Assembly: GCA_945952105.1 (NCBI GenBank)
Contig: CAMFGZ010000003.1
Location: forward strand, 124,001-188,000
Length of the DNA: 64,000 nucleotides
Direction: 5' to 3'
Source: an uncultured Rhodospirillaceae bacterium
GTDB lineage: Bacteria > Pseudomonadota > Alphaproteobacteria > Reyranellales > Reyranellaceae
The notes under the pieces were generated by a model. The model saw nothing but the letters and a program-made list of their open reading frames with translations, was not told where the DNA came from and did no database searches. Position numbers and translations under genes: made by a program. Of the stretch, positions 8,809-18,020 are shown piece by piece. Position 1 is the first letter of the stretch, and each line of letters opens with the position of its first letter.

Positions 8809-8921
8809 AGGACCGCTCCTTTGTTGGAATTGCCGCATGACAACGGCGCCTCTCGATTAGGGTTGCGCGAACGACCTGTAACTCGGGAGGTGCAAGTCAG
8901 TCGTTGTGCAACTATTTGGCA

Positions 8922-8950
8922 TTGCCCACGCAAAAGCAGTTTTGCATATT
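8922..8950 (+). promoter_or_regulatory. Predicted sigma-70 promoter of the OmpA-type lipoprotein
   Basis: TTGCCC (8922-8927) and CATATT (8945-8950) are separated by exactly 17 bases, placing a start near 8957, about 29 bases before the ATG. The 177-base divergent region around it is otherwise without genes. Confidence 0.4.
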
Positions 8951-8985
8951 AGGCTTGCCTACATGGCATTAGGGGAGAGGGGCTT

Positions 8986-9618
8986 ATGCTCAAGAAGTTG
9001 TTTGTTCTCGCTGCTGCTGCATTCATGATCGCCGCCTGTGACGAGCCCGCGCCGGCCACCGCGCCGCCGCCGCCGCCGCCGCCGGCTCCTCAGAGCTTCA
9101 TGGTGTTCTTCGACTGGGATAGCGCCAAGCTGAATACCCAGGCGTCGAACGTGGTCGGACAGGCTGCCAGTGCCTTCAAGACCAAGGGTGGTGCGCGCAT
9201 CACCGCGACCGGTCACACCGACACGTCGGGCACCCAAGCCTACAACATGGCGCTGTCGCTGCGTCGTGCCAACGCGGTCAAGGACGCGCTGGTCAAGGAA
9301 GGCGTCCCCGCGACCGCCATCGCCGTCGTCGGCCGTGGCGAGCAGGGCCTGCTCGTGCAGACCGGCCCGAACGTCCGCGAGCCGCAGAACCGCCGTGTCG
9401 AGATCGTCATCGCCGGCCAGATGGCGGCTGCTCCGATGAACGATGCCGCCTACTGCAAGGCTCTGGCCGCCAAGTGGCGTGACTACGACCGGACGGATGC
9501 GTCCGGCCCGGCGCCGCAGGCGATCGCCAAGTGCGACGCTGGCGACTATGCCGCTGGTATCCCGGTGCTCGTGAAGATGCTCACGGATGCCAAGGTTCCG
9601 CTGCCGCCGCGCACCTGA
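8986..9618 (+). CDS. OmpA/Pal-like peptidoglycan-associated lipoprotein
   Basis: This 210-residue protein has a lipoprotein signal ending in FMIAAC (Cys near 18), a Pro-rich linker (seven consecutive Pro) and an OmpA C-like peptidoglycan-binding domain. The domain shows FFDWDSAKLNTQA, TGHTDTSGTQAYNMALSLRR and VVGRGEQGLLVQTG with the NRRVEIVI end, which contains the Asp and Arg that grip meso-diaminopimelate. After the domain there is an extra ~65-residue tail with two Cys, not present in Pal itself. It probably anchors the outer membrane to the cell wall. GGGGAGAGG precedes the ATG and a strong terminator follows, so it is a single-gene unit. Confidence 0.85.
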   Translation: MLKKLFVLAAAAFMIAACDEPAPATAPPPPPPPAPQSFMVFFDWDSAKLNTQASNVVGQAASAFKTKGGARITATGHTDTSGTQAYNMALSLRRANAVKDALVKEGVPATAIAVVGRGEQGLLVQTGPNVREPQNRRVEIVIAGQMAAAPMNDAAYCKALAAKWRDYDRTDASGPAPQAIAKCDAGDYAAGIPVLVKMLTDAKVPLPPRT

Positions 9619-9638
9619 GGCTTCTGAACTGACAAGGA

Positions 9639-9665
9639 AAGGCGGCCCTCGTGGCCGCCTTTTTT
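9639..9665 (+). terminator. Rho-independent terminator of the OmpA-type gene
   Basis: Stem AAGGCGGCC / GGCCGCCTT with loop CTCGT, then a run of T at 9660-9665, 20 bases after the stop. Confidence 0.85.
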
Positions 9666-9670
9666 GTGTC

Positions 9671-10072
9671 CTATTTTCCTCTGCCGGGCCGCGCCGGCAG
9701 GCGCGCCCATTGCGTGGGATGAAGCTCGGAGTATTCGATCCACGGGCCGGTTTCGGCGAAGCCGGGGTCGAGGACGCCGACATCGCTGACCCAGTAGCCG
9801 AGCGATCGGCGATTGGCGTCGAAACGCCAGGTACCGACGACGACTTCATCTGCCGCATTGCCGGCCAGGCCGGGGCAGAACAGCAGGAGCGGGCCCTCGT
9901 CCTTCGGTGCCGTCGCGATCGGACGCCAGGTCTCGTCCGGCCCCTGACGCAGCGCTTCGATCTCCGCGGCCGCACGCCAGCGCACGTCGCCTTCGAGGAT
10001 TCCAGACGCGGCGCCCGCCGCGCCGTGCTCGGCGCGGCACAGGGCGCGCAGTTCGTCGACTAAGTCCGCCAT
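9671..10072 (-). CDS. Hypothetical protein (133 residues)
   Basis: The ATG at 10072 has TGGAG 6 bases upstream and starts MADLVDELRALCRAEHG. The frame stays open far further upstream, but that part lies opposite the XRE and DMT genes and is a shadow. The second half contains WRPIATAPKDEGPLLLFCPG and VVGTWRFDANRRSLGYW, with a closing LHPTQWARLP. This resembles the small P-x-x-x-AP-x-D-G type proteins often seen near phage or in plasmids, but function is unknown. It is convergent with the OmpA-type gene, sharing the terminator region. Confidence 0.6.
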   Translation of the reverse strand: MADLVDELRALCRAEHGAAGAASGILEGDVRWRAAAEIEALRQGPDETWRPIATAPKDEGPLLLFCPGLAGNAADEVVVGTWRFDANRRSLGYWVSDVGVLDPGFAETGPWIEYSELHPTQWARLPARPGRGK

Positions 10073-10147
10073 CTCAACTCCAGGGCGCTCGCTTTCCTCC
10101 GCCCTTTCTAGCGCAGGTGCCGTGGTCTTGATGTGTGATCCAATATA

Positions 10148-10738
10148 ATGGAATATGTGTCCACTATGAAGGATGGCATCAACCACCGCATTGCTGCCCG
10201 CGTCCGGGACCTCCGGAGCCGGGCCGGACTGTCTCTCGAGGCGCTGGCGGATGCCTGCGGTGTCAGCCGCTCGATGATCTCCCTCGTCGAGCGGGGAGAA
10301 AGCAGTCCTACGGCCGTGATTCTCGAGAAGCTGGCCACGGGTCTGGGCGTCTCGCTGGCGACGCTCTTCGAAGCCCCTTCGGCGCCGCCTCATCCCGTGT
10401 CGCGCCGCGCCGAGCAGGTCGAATGGCGCGACCCGGAATCGGGCTACCTGCGTCGCAACGTGTCGCCCGGCGGCTACCCTTCGCCGATCCAGATCGTGGA
10501 AGTCCAGTTTCCCGCCGGCGCCCGGGTCGCCTACGAGACGGCGGCGCGGCCGGGCGTCACGCACCAGCAGGTCTGGGTCCTGCAGGGCAGGATCGAGATA
10601 ACGCTGGGCGACGACCGCCATGAGCTCAATGCCGGCGATTGCCTGGCAATGGTCCTCGATCGACCGATCGCCTATCACAATCCGACGTCCAAGCCGGCGC
10701 GCTACTGCGTCGTCATCGTGGCATCGCGGCAGGGCTGA
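10148..10738 (+). CDS. XRE-family transcriptional regulator with C-terminal cupin
   Basis: This 196-residue protein has an N-terminal helix-turn-helix (about 14-68: LRSRAGLSLEALADACGVSR, then SMISLVERGESSPT) and a C-terminal cupin sensor (about 115-192: VWVLQGRIEITLGDDRHELN, then AYHNPTSKPARYCVVIV). Such regulators bind DNA with the HTH and a small ligand with the cupin. It is only 3 bases from the DMT transporter gene downstream, so the pair very likely form an operon in which the regulator controls export of its ligand, perhaps an amino acid. Confidence 0.9.
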   Translation: MEYVSTMKDGINHRIAARVRDLRSRAGLSLEALADACGVSRSMISLVERGESSPTAVILEKLATGLGVSLATLFEAPSAPPHPVSRRAEQVEWRDPESGYLRRNVSPGGYPSPIQIVEVQFPAGARVAYETAARPGVTHQQVWVLQGRIEITLGDDRHELNAGDCLAMVLDRPIAYHNPTSKPARYCVVIVASRQG

Positions 10739-10741
10739 GCC

Positions 10742-11578
10742 ATGGATATCACGGATGTCATGGCCGCCCTGCTGAGCGCGGTGCTGCATGCCGGCTGGAA
10801 TGCCGCCGTGAAAGCCAGCCGCAATCCGGCGCAGGTGATGACCGCCCAGATGCTCCTCGGCGCCGTGCTGGTCGTGCCGGCGCTGTTCTGGTCGGGACTG
10901 CCGAGCCTGGCATCCTTTGCATGGATCGCGGCATCGACGCTCATGAACACGCTCACCGTGTTTGCCCTTCTGCGGGCCTATGAGCTGGGCGGCTTCGGAT
11001 TGGTCTATCCTGTCGTCCGGTCTCTGGCTGTGCTTCTGGTGGTCCCGCTGGCGGCCATCCTGACGGGCGAGCGCCTGGGAACGGCCGGAATGGCCGGCAT
11101 CCTGATCATATCCCTTTCCCTGATCCTCCTCGCCTGGGATGCCGCGCGGGGGCACGGCGTTACCACGCAGGCGCTGAGGTGGATCCTCGCGGCCGGGGTG
11201 GGCACCGCCGCCTACATCATGTGCGACGCCCAGGGGGTGCGGCTGTCGGGATCGCCATGGGCCTACGGCTTCATCGTTTCGATCACCAATGCGGCCGCCA
11301 TGGCCTGGCGGCAGCGGCACGCCGGGCCGCCCTGGGCTACCGTGACGGCGCATTGGAAACTCGCCCTGCCGATGGCTTTGGCCTCGATGGCTTCCTATCT
11401 GCTCATTCTCTGGGTGTGGAGCCACGCGCCGATCGCACCGGCTGCAGCCCTTCGGGACACGAGCGCGATCTTCGCCGTGATAATCGCCGTCTTCTGGCTG
11501 AAGGAACCCTTCACGCGCACGCGCATCGCCGCCGTGCTGCTGGCGGCGGCGGCCATTCCCCTGTTGCGCTTCGGCTGA
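10742..11578 (+). CDS. EamA/DMT-superfamily transporter
   Basis: This 278-residue protein has ten predicted membrane segments in two EamA repeats. The first includes ALLSAVLHAGWNAAVKASRN and LRAYELGGFGLVYPVVRSLA; the second ends with PAAALRDTSAIFAVIIAVFW and FTRTRIAAVLLAAAAIPLL. Members export amino acids or other metabolites across the inner membrane. It follows the XRE-cupin regulator by 3 bases, so it is probably co-transcribed and controlled by it. The substrate is unknown. Confidence 0.88.
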   Translation: MDITDVMAALLSAVLHAGWNAAVKASRNPAQVMTAQMLLGAVLVVPALFWSGLPSLASFAWIAASTLMNTLTVFALLRAYELGGFGLVYPVVRSLAVLLVVPLAAILTGERLGTAGMAGILIISLSLILLAWDAARGHGVTTQALRWILAAGVGTAAYIMCDAQGVRLSGSPWAYGFIVSITNAAAMAWRQRHAGPPWATVTAHWKLALPMALASMASYLLILWVWSHAPIAPAAALRDTSAIFAVIIAVFWLKEPFTRTRIAAVLLAAAAIPLLRFG

Positions 11579-11661
11579 GCAGGTCGGCCTTGTGCGCGGT
11601 GCAGCCCGGTGACAGCATCGGCGTTGACGACAGCGTCCCGTACCCGGCCGAGGAGACTCCC

Positions 11662-11964
11662 ATGGAAGTCGATGGTCTTGTCACGGCGTTGGAGCGTATC
11701 GAACACGCCGCTCGTGATTTCATGAACCCGCCCGACCGGGCCGATCCGTCTGCCGCGCTGCTGGGCGTTCTGGCCGACTGCGGTCGTGCGCTCGGTCATC
11801 CCTATGCGATCGATCCGGGTCTGGACGATGCGCGAAGCGAGGCATCGCGCCATTGCGCCGCCGTGCAGGAGAACCTGTCGGCCGTGATGGAAGAAGTGCG
11901 ACAGCTTCATCTCACGGTGAGCGAGCTTCTGCCGTCGCTCGTCCGGATCGCCGATCGCGAGTGA
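11662..11964 (+). CDS. Hypothetical helical protein (100 residues)
   Basis: The ATG at 11662 has AGGAGA 6 bases upstream. The product begins MEVDGLVTALERIEHAARDF and is largely helical and acidic, with SRHCAAVQENLSAVMEEVRQ in the second half. No membrane segment, signal or known domain is visible. It lies between the DMT gene and the rpoD terminator. Confidence 0.6.
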   Translation: MEVDGLVTALERIEHAARDFMNPPDRADPSAALLGVLADCGRALGHPYAIDPGLDDARSEASRHCAAVQENLSAVMEEVRQLHLTVSELLPSLVRIADRE

Positions 11965-11973
11965 ACTGACATG

Positions 11974-12001
11974 AAAAAAGCCGGGGACGGGCCCCGGCTT
12001 T
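11974..12001 (-). terminator. rpoD terminator
   Basis: On the minus strand AAAGCCGGGG pairs with CCCCGGCTTT (12001-11977) around a 5-base loop and runs into six T. It lies 25 bases after the rpoD stop and can also help end the plus-strand gene upstream. Confidence 0.85.
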
Positions 12002-12026
12002 CGTCGTCTGCGATTTCTGCCCGATC

Positions 12027-14042
<2,016 letters not shown>

Positions 14043-14210
14043 TACTCAAATCCTTGGGTGCGACAAACAGGTACGACGGCCAACGGGCCGTTCATTTGGC
14101 TGCAAGAAGGGGAGGCGGGGAAGGGCGGCCCCGCGAAAACTACCCTTCTACTATATGGGGCTTCAGTGCAAGCAGCGATAGGGCCCGGCCCCCGATTCCT
14201 CGCGCGGCTG

Positions 14211-16091
14211 CTATCCGGCATTGGATTCGATGCTTTCACGCCGCATCCGGTCGAGAATGGCCTGGAGCCGCTGCAAATTCTCCTCCGACATGTCCTCGGC
14301 GAGAGCCTCCTCGGCCCGCTTCAGCTCCTCCGGATCGGCCTGGAGCTGGCTCATATGCCGGGCGGCGCGACGCCACTGGCCTACCCAGCCTCCGGCGTCC
14401 GCCGGGTCATCGCGGAAGGCCTCGCGGGCCTTGGCCCGGGCGGTGGCCGCCAAGCGGCCCAGCCCGATCCTCTCCAGATGTTGTTCGATGAGCTGGGCTT
14501 CAAGGGAGGACGAGGAATCCCCCGCCGCTTCGTCCGCAGCCGGGTCGACCCCCAGCGGAACCAGGGAGAGGGCATCCAGCAGGCCGCTCCGCAGCCGGTC
14601 TAGTTCCGGATTGGAGAGTGGCAGGGCTGCGAGGTCCTCGGCGAGCACGTGGAGCAGGGCTGGCCGCTCGACGAGGGCACCCAGCAGTACCCGTTCCTGG
14701 CGCGAGCCGTCGAGGTCGTTGCCGGCCAGGCGGGCGGCGGAGCCGGCGGCGAAAGGTGCCGGTTCCGGGTCGCCGGGCCGGCGGAAGGGCTTCCGCGCTC
14801 CCGGCTGCCAGGCGGGCCGCTCGGGCCGCCGCATGCGGTTCAGCCGTTCGCGCATGTCGGTTCGGTAGTAATCCCGGACGATGGGGTCGGCGATCCCGGC
14901 AACCCTCTGTTCGACGGCGCGCTGCAGGCTGGCGCGGCGCTCGGGCGTGTCGGTCGATTTGCCCTCGGCCTCCAGGTCCCACACCAGGTCCGACAGGGGA
15001 CGGGCTAGGTCGAGCACCCGGCGCAGAGCCTCCGGACCCTTTTTGCGCACCAGGCTGTCGGGATCCTCGCCCGCCGGCAGGGTCAGGAACCTGAGGCTCT
15101 TTCCGGGACGAAGCAGGGGCAGGGCGCGCTCGGCTGCCCGCGAGGCGGCCCGTCGGCCGGCATTGTCGCCGTCGAAGCAGAGATAGGGCTCGTCGGCCAG
15201 CTTCCAGAGCTCGGCGAGCTGGCCCTCGGTGAGGGCCGTCCCGAGCGGCGCCACGGCGCCCTTGAAGCCCGCGCCGTGCAGGGCGATCACGTCCATGTAG
15301 CCCTCGGCGACGATGACCGGCTGGTCCTTGGTCGCGGCCTGTCGCGCCAGGTCGAGACAATAGAGGTTGGCGCCCTTGTGGAAGAGCGGCGTCTCCGGCG
15401 AATTTAGGTACTTGGGCTCGCCCGCGCCCATGACGCGGCCGCCGAAGGCGATGGCGCGGCCCCGGCGGTCGTTGATGACGAACATCACGCGGCCGCGGAA
15501 GCGGTCGTAGGGCTCGCGCCGGTCCTCGGGCTGGATGGCGAGACCGGCCTCGACGATCTTGTCGATCGGCACGTTCTCGCGCTTGAGAGCCGCGATCACG
15601 CCGTCGCGCGAATCCGGCGCGAAACCCAGGCGGAATTCGTCGATCACGGCATCGGACAGGCCGCGCCCGCGCAGATAGTCGAGGCCTTGCCGACCGACCG
15701 GCAGGCGAAGCTGCTTCTGGTACCATTGGGCCGCCATCTCGACGACCTGTTGAAGGGTCGAGGCCCGCTCGACCCGCTCGCGCTCGGCCGGCGTGGCGCG
15801 CGGCACCGGCAGGTTGACCTCGCGGGCCAGTTTCTCGACGGATTCGGGGAAAGAAAGCCCCTCGGTCTTCATGACGAAGCCCACGGCGTCCCCATGCTCA
15901 CCGCAGCCGAAGCAGTGATAGAATCCCTTCTTGTCGTTGACCGTGAAGGACGGCGACTTCTCGTTGTGGAAGGGGCAGAGGCCGGCATACTCGGCGCCCG
16001 ACCTGCGTTTCAGCGACACCTTCCGACCGACGATGTCGGACAGGCTGAGGCGCGCGCGCAATTCGTCGAGGAAGCCCGGAGGGAAGGCCAT
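14211..16091 (-). CDS. dnaG: DNA primase DnaG
   Basis: This 626-residue primase makes RNA primers for replication. The N-terminal CHC2 zinc finger has C39, H42, C60 and C63 (LCPFHNEKSPSF and YHCFGCGEHGD). The catalytic core contains FRGRVMFVINDRRGRAIAFG and the TOPRIM segment PVIVAEGYMDVIALHGAGFK followed by YLCFDGDNAGRRAA, whose acidic residues bind metal. The last ~200 residues form the helicase-interacting region. The start MAFPPGFLDELRARL is conserved in related bacteria, yet AGGGG abuts the ATG with no spacer and a terminator-like hairpin sits just upstream. It lies in the dnaG-rpoD order found in many bacteria. Confidence 0.97.
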   Translation of the reverse strand: MAFPPGFLDELRARLSLSDIVGRKVSLKRRSGAEYAGLCPFHNEKSPSFTVNDKKGFYHCFGCGEHGDAVGFVMKTEGLSFPESVEKLAREVNLPVPRATPAERERVERASTLQQVVEMAAQWYQKQLRLPVGRQGLDYLRGRGLSDAVIDEFRLGFAPDSRDGVIAALKRENVPIDKIVEAGLAIQPEDRREPYDRFRGRVMFVINDRRGRAIAFGGRVMGAGEPKYLNSPETPLFHKGANLYCLDLARQAATKDQPVIVAEGYMDVIALHGAGFKGAVAPLGTALTEGQLAELWKLADEPYLCFDGDNAGRRAASRAAERALPLLRPGKSLRFLTLPAGEDPDSLVRKKGPEALRRVLDLARPLSDLVWDLEAEGKSTDTPERRASLQRAVEQRVAGIADPIVRDYYRTDMRERLNRMRRPERPAWQPGARKPFRRPGDPEPAPFAAGSAARLAGNDLDGSRQERVLLGALVERPALLHVLAEDLAALPLSNPELDRLRSGLLDALSLVPLGVDPAADEAAGDSSSSLEAQLIEQHLERIGLGRLAATARAKAREAFRDDPADAGGWVGQWRRAARHMSQLQADPEELKRAEEALAEDMSEENLQRLQAILDRMRRESIESNAG

Positions 16092-16095
16092 CCCC

Positions 16096-16120
16096 TAAAA
16101 TGGTCCCGTCGCCGGGACCA
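16096..16120 (-). terminator. Hairpin with T-run between yqeY and dnaG
   Basis: On the minus strand TGGTCCCG pairs with CGGGACCA across a 4-base loop, followed at once by TTTTA, only five bases before the dnaG ATG. It probably ends yqeY transcription or attenuates entry into dnaG. Confidence 0.55.
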
Positions 16121-16144
16121 CGCCATAGCGAATAGCGGGGATGA

Positions 16145-16603
16145 CTAGCCTGCCAACGCCTTCTTCACGGCGGCGGACGCCTTGGCGAAATCCATCTGGC
16201 CGGCATACTTGCCCTTCAGGGCCGCCATGACGCCGCCCATGTCCTTGACCGAGCTGGCACCGGCGGCGGCAATGGCCTCGCGCACGGCGGCCTCGACGGC
16301 GGCTTCGTCCATCTGCTGCGGCAGGAAGCGCTCGATGACGGCGATCTCGGCTTTTTCCTTGTCGGCGAGGTCGGTGCGGCCGCCCTTTTCGTAGAGCGAT
16401 ATGGACTCGTTCCGCTGTTTGATCATGCCCTGCATCATCGACAGGATCTTGTCGTCGGCCACGCCCTCGCGGCTGGCCTCGGTACGGGCGGCGATGTCGA
16501 CGTCCTTGAGCTTGGCCAGGATGAGCCGAATCGTGCCCAGCGCGGCCTGATCCTTGGCGCGCATGGCGTCTTTCATCGCTTCGGTCAGTTTCTCGCGCAG
16601 CAT
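16145..16603 (-). CDS. yqeY: GatB/YqeY domain protein
   Basis: This 152-residue, mostly helical protein matches the usual YqeY length when started at the ATG giving MLREKLTEAMKDAMRAKDQ; the frame continues upstream but that part is intergenic. Characteristic segments are LGTIRLILAKLKDVDIAART, AVIERFLPQQMDEAAV and GGVMAALKGKYAGQMDFAKA. The family resembles the tRNA-binding tail of GatB; its exact role is unsettled. It sits divergent from carA and upstream of dnaG-rpoD, a common alphaproteobacterial neighbourhood. Confidence 0.92.
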   Translation of the reverse strand: MLREKLTEAMKDAMRAKDQAALGTIRLILAKLKDVDIAARTEASREGVADDKILSMMQGMIKQRNESISLYEKGGRTDLADKEKAEIAVIERFLPQQMDEAAVEAAVREAIAAAGASSVKDMGGVMAALKGKYAGQMDFAKASAAVKKALAG

Positions 16604-16732
16604 CTCTTGGGTCCCGTTGGTTCGCCCGAGGGCTAAGGGGCGGAAACTAATCGTCCCGGCCGCTGTTGGCAAAGCAAATAAGTTATTGAAATACCTTATA
16701 AATTGGCTGCCTTGCATGCCTTGACCCTCTGC

Positions 16733-16797
16733 GGCGGCTTGGTTACAAACCGCCCGGCTCGCCGATCGCCTCACCCATGCCGGGTCTGGGGTGAGGC
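16733..16797 (+). promoter_or_regulatory. Two hairpins in the carA leader
   Basis: Hairpin 1 (16733-16754) is GGCGG-C-TTG-GTTA-CAA-A-CCGCC with one mismatch. Hairpin 2 (16768-16797) is a perfect 9-bp stem GCCTCACCC / GGGTGAGGC with a 12-base loop, ending 31 bases before the carA ATG. Neither has a T-run. They may control carAB expression post-transcriptionally or be chance structure in GC-rich DNA. Confidence 0.35.
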
Positions 16798-16828
16798 TGT
16801 GCGGGCCGCATGAACGGGCAAAATCATC

Positions 16829-18013
16829 ATGACTTCACCTAAGACCGCCGGCGCGACTGACGCCGCGCCGCGTTGGGCCACGGCCGCGCTCGTGCTGGCC
16901 GACGGCACGGTCTTCTGGGGCAAGGGAGTGGGCGCTGCCGGCCATGCCGTGGGCGAGGTCTGCTTCAATACCTCCATGACGGGGTACCAGGAGATCATCA
17001 CCGATCCCTCCTATGCCGGCCAGATCATCACCTTTACCTTCCCGCATATCGGAAACGTGGGGACCAATCTCGAGGACATCGAGACCATCACCCCGGCCGC
17101 CCGCGGCGTCGTCCTGCGCGGCGACATCACGGAGCCTGCGAACTGGCGCTCGGTGAAGCCGCTGAACGACTGGCTGAAGAGCCACAATTTGCCGGGTATC
17201 TGCGACGTCGATACGCGCGCCATCACGCGCCGCATCCGCGATGGCGGCCCGCCCAACGGCGTGGTCGTCCATGCGCCCGACGGCAAGTTCGACATCCCGA
17301 AGATGCGCCAGATCGCCCAGGACTGGCCGGGTCTCGACGGCATGGACCTCGCCCTCGAGGTCACCACCAAGCAGACCTACAATTGGGACGAGACCAAGTG
17401 GGCGCTAGGCAAGGGCTACGGCAAGCTCGGCAAGCCGAAGTACCATGTCGTCGCCGTCGACTACGGCGCCAAACGCAACATCCTGCGCTGCCTCGCCAAC
17501 ACCGGCTGCAAGGTCACGGTCGTGCCGGCGACGGCCACCGCCGACGACATCCTGCGCCACAAGCCCGATGGGGTGTTCCTCTCGAACGGCCCCGGCGATC
17601 CGGCCGCGACCGCCGTCTATGCCTCGCCCGCCATCCAGGCCGTGCTCGACAAGAAGGTGCCGCTGTTCGGCATCTGCCTCGGCCACCAGATCCTGGCGCT
17701 GACGCTCGGCGGCAAGACCCGCAAGATGGAGCGCGGCCATCGCGGCGCCAACCAGCCGGTCAAGGACCTGACGACCGGCAAGGTCGAGATCACTTCGCAG
17801 AACCACGGCTTCTGCGTCATTCCCGAATCGCTGCCCAAGAACACCGAGGTGACGCACGTCTCGCTGTTCGACGGCATCAACGAAGGCCTGCGCTGCACCG
17901 ACAAGCCGGCCTTCTCGGTCCAGTATCATCCCGAAGCCTCGCCCGGCCCGACCGACAGCCATTATCTCTTCGACCGGTTCGTCGAGATGATCGACGCGAG
18001 CAAGGGCAAGTAG
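16829..18013 (+). CDS. carA: Carbamoyl-phosphate synthase small (glutaminase) subunit
   Basis: This 394-residue subunit hydrolyses glutamine and passes ammonia to CarB for carbamoyl phosphate, the precursor of arginine and pyrimidines. The N-terminal CarA domain has [20 protein letters not shown] and [15 protein letters not shown]. The class I glutamine amidotransferase domain has the nucleophile in [12 protein letters not shown] (Cys near 282) and the catalytic His/Glu in [12 protein letters not shown] (near 368). Length is typical. carB follows 7 bases later in one operon. The leader holds two hairpins. Confidence 0.98.
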   Translation: MTSPKTAGATDAAPRWATAALVLADGTVFWGKGVGAAGHAVGEVCFNTSMTGYQEIITDPSYAGQIITFTFPHIGNVGTNLEDIETITPAARGVVLRGDITEPANWRSVKPLNDWLKSHNLPGICDVDTRAITRRIRDGGPPNGVVVHAPDGKFDIPKMRQIAQDWPGLDGMDLALEVTTKQTYNWDETKWALGKGYGKLGKPKYHVVAVDYGAKRNILRCLANTGCKVTVVPATATADDILRHKPDGVFLSNGPGDPAATAVYASPAIQAVLDKKVPLFGICLGHQILALTLGGKTRKMERGHRGANQPVKDLTTGKVEITSQNHGFCVIPESLPKNTEVTHVSLFDGINEGLRCTDKPAFSVQYHPEASPGPTDSHYLFDRFVEMIDASKGK

Positions 18014-18020
18014 AGAAATC

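Noticed and set aside
9671..11425. 584-codon minus-strand frame including the hypothetical gene at 9671-10072
   Set aside because: Only the last 133 codons look like a protein with a ribosome binding site; the remainder is antisense to the XRE and DMT genes.
16777..16794. Five-codon upstream open frame in the carA leader
   Set aside because: It lies in a hairpin loop without a ribosome binding site; too short to support.
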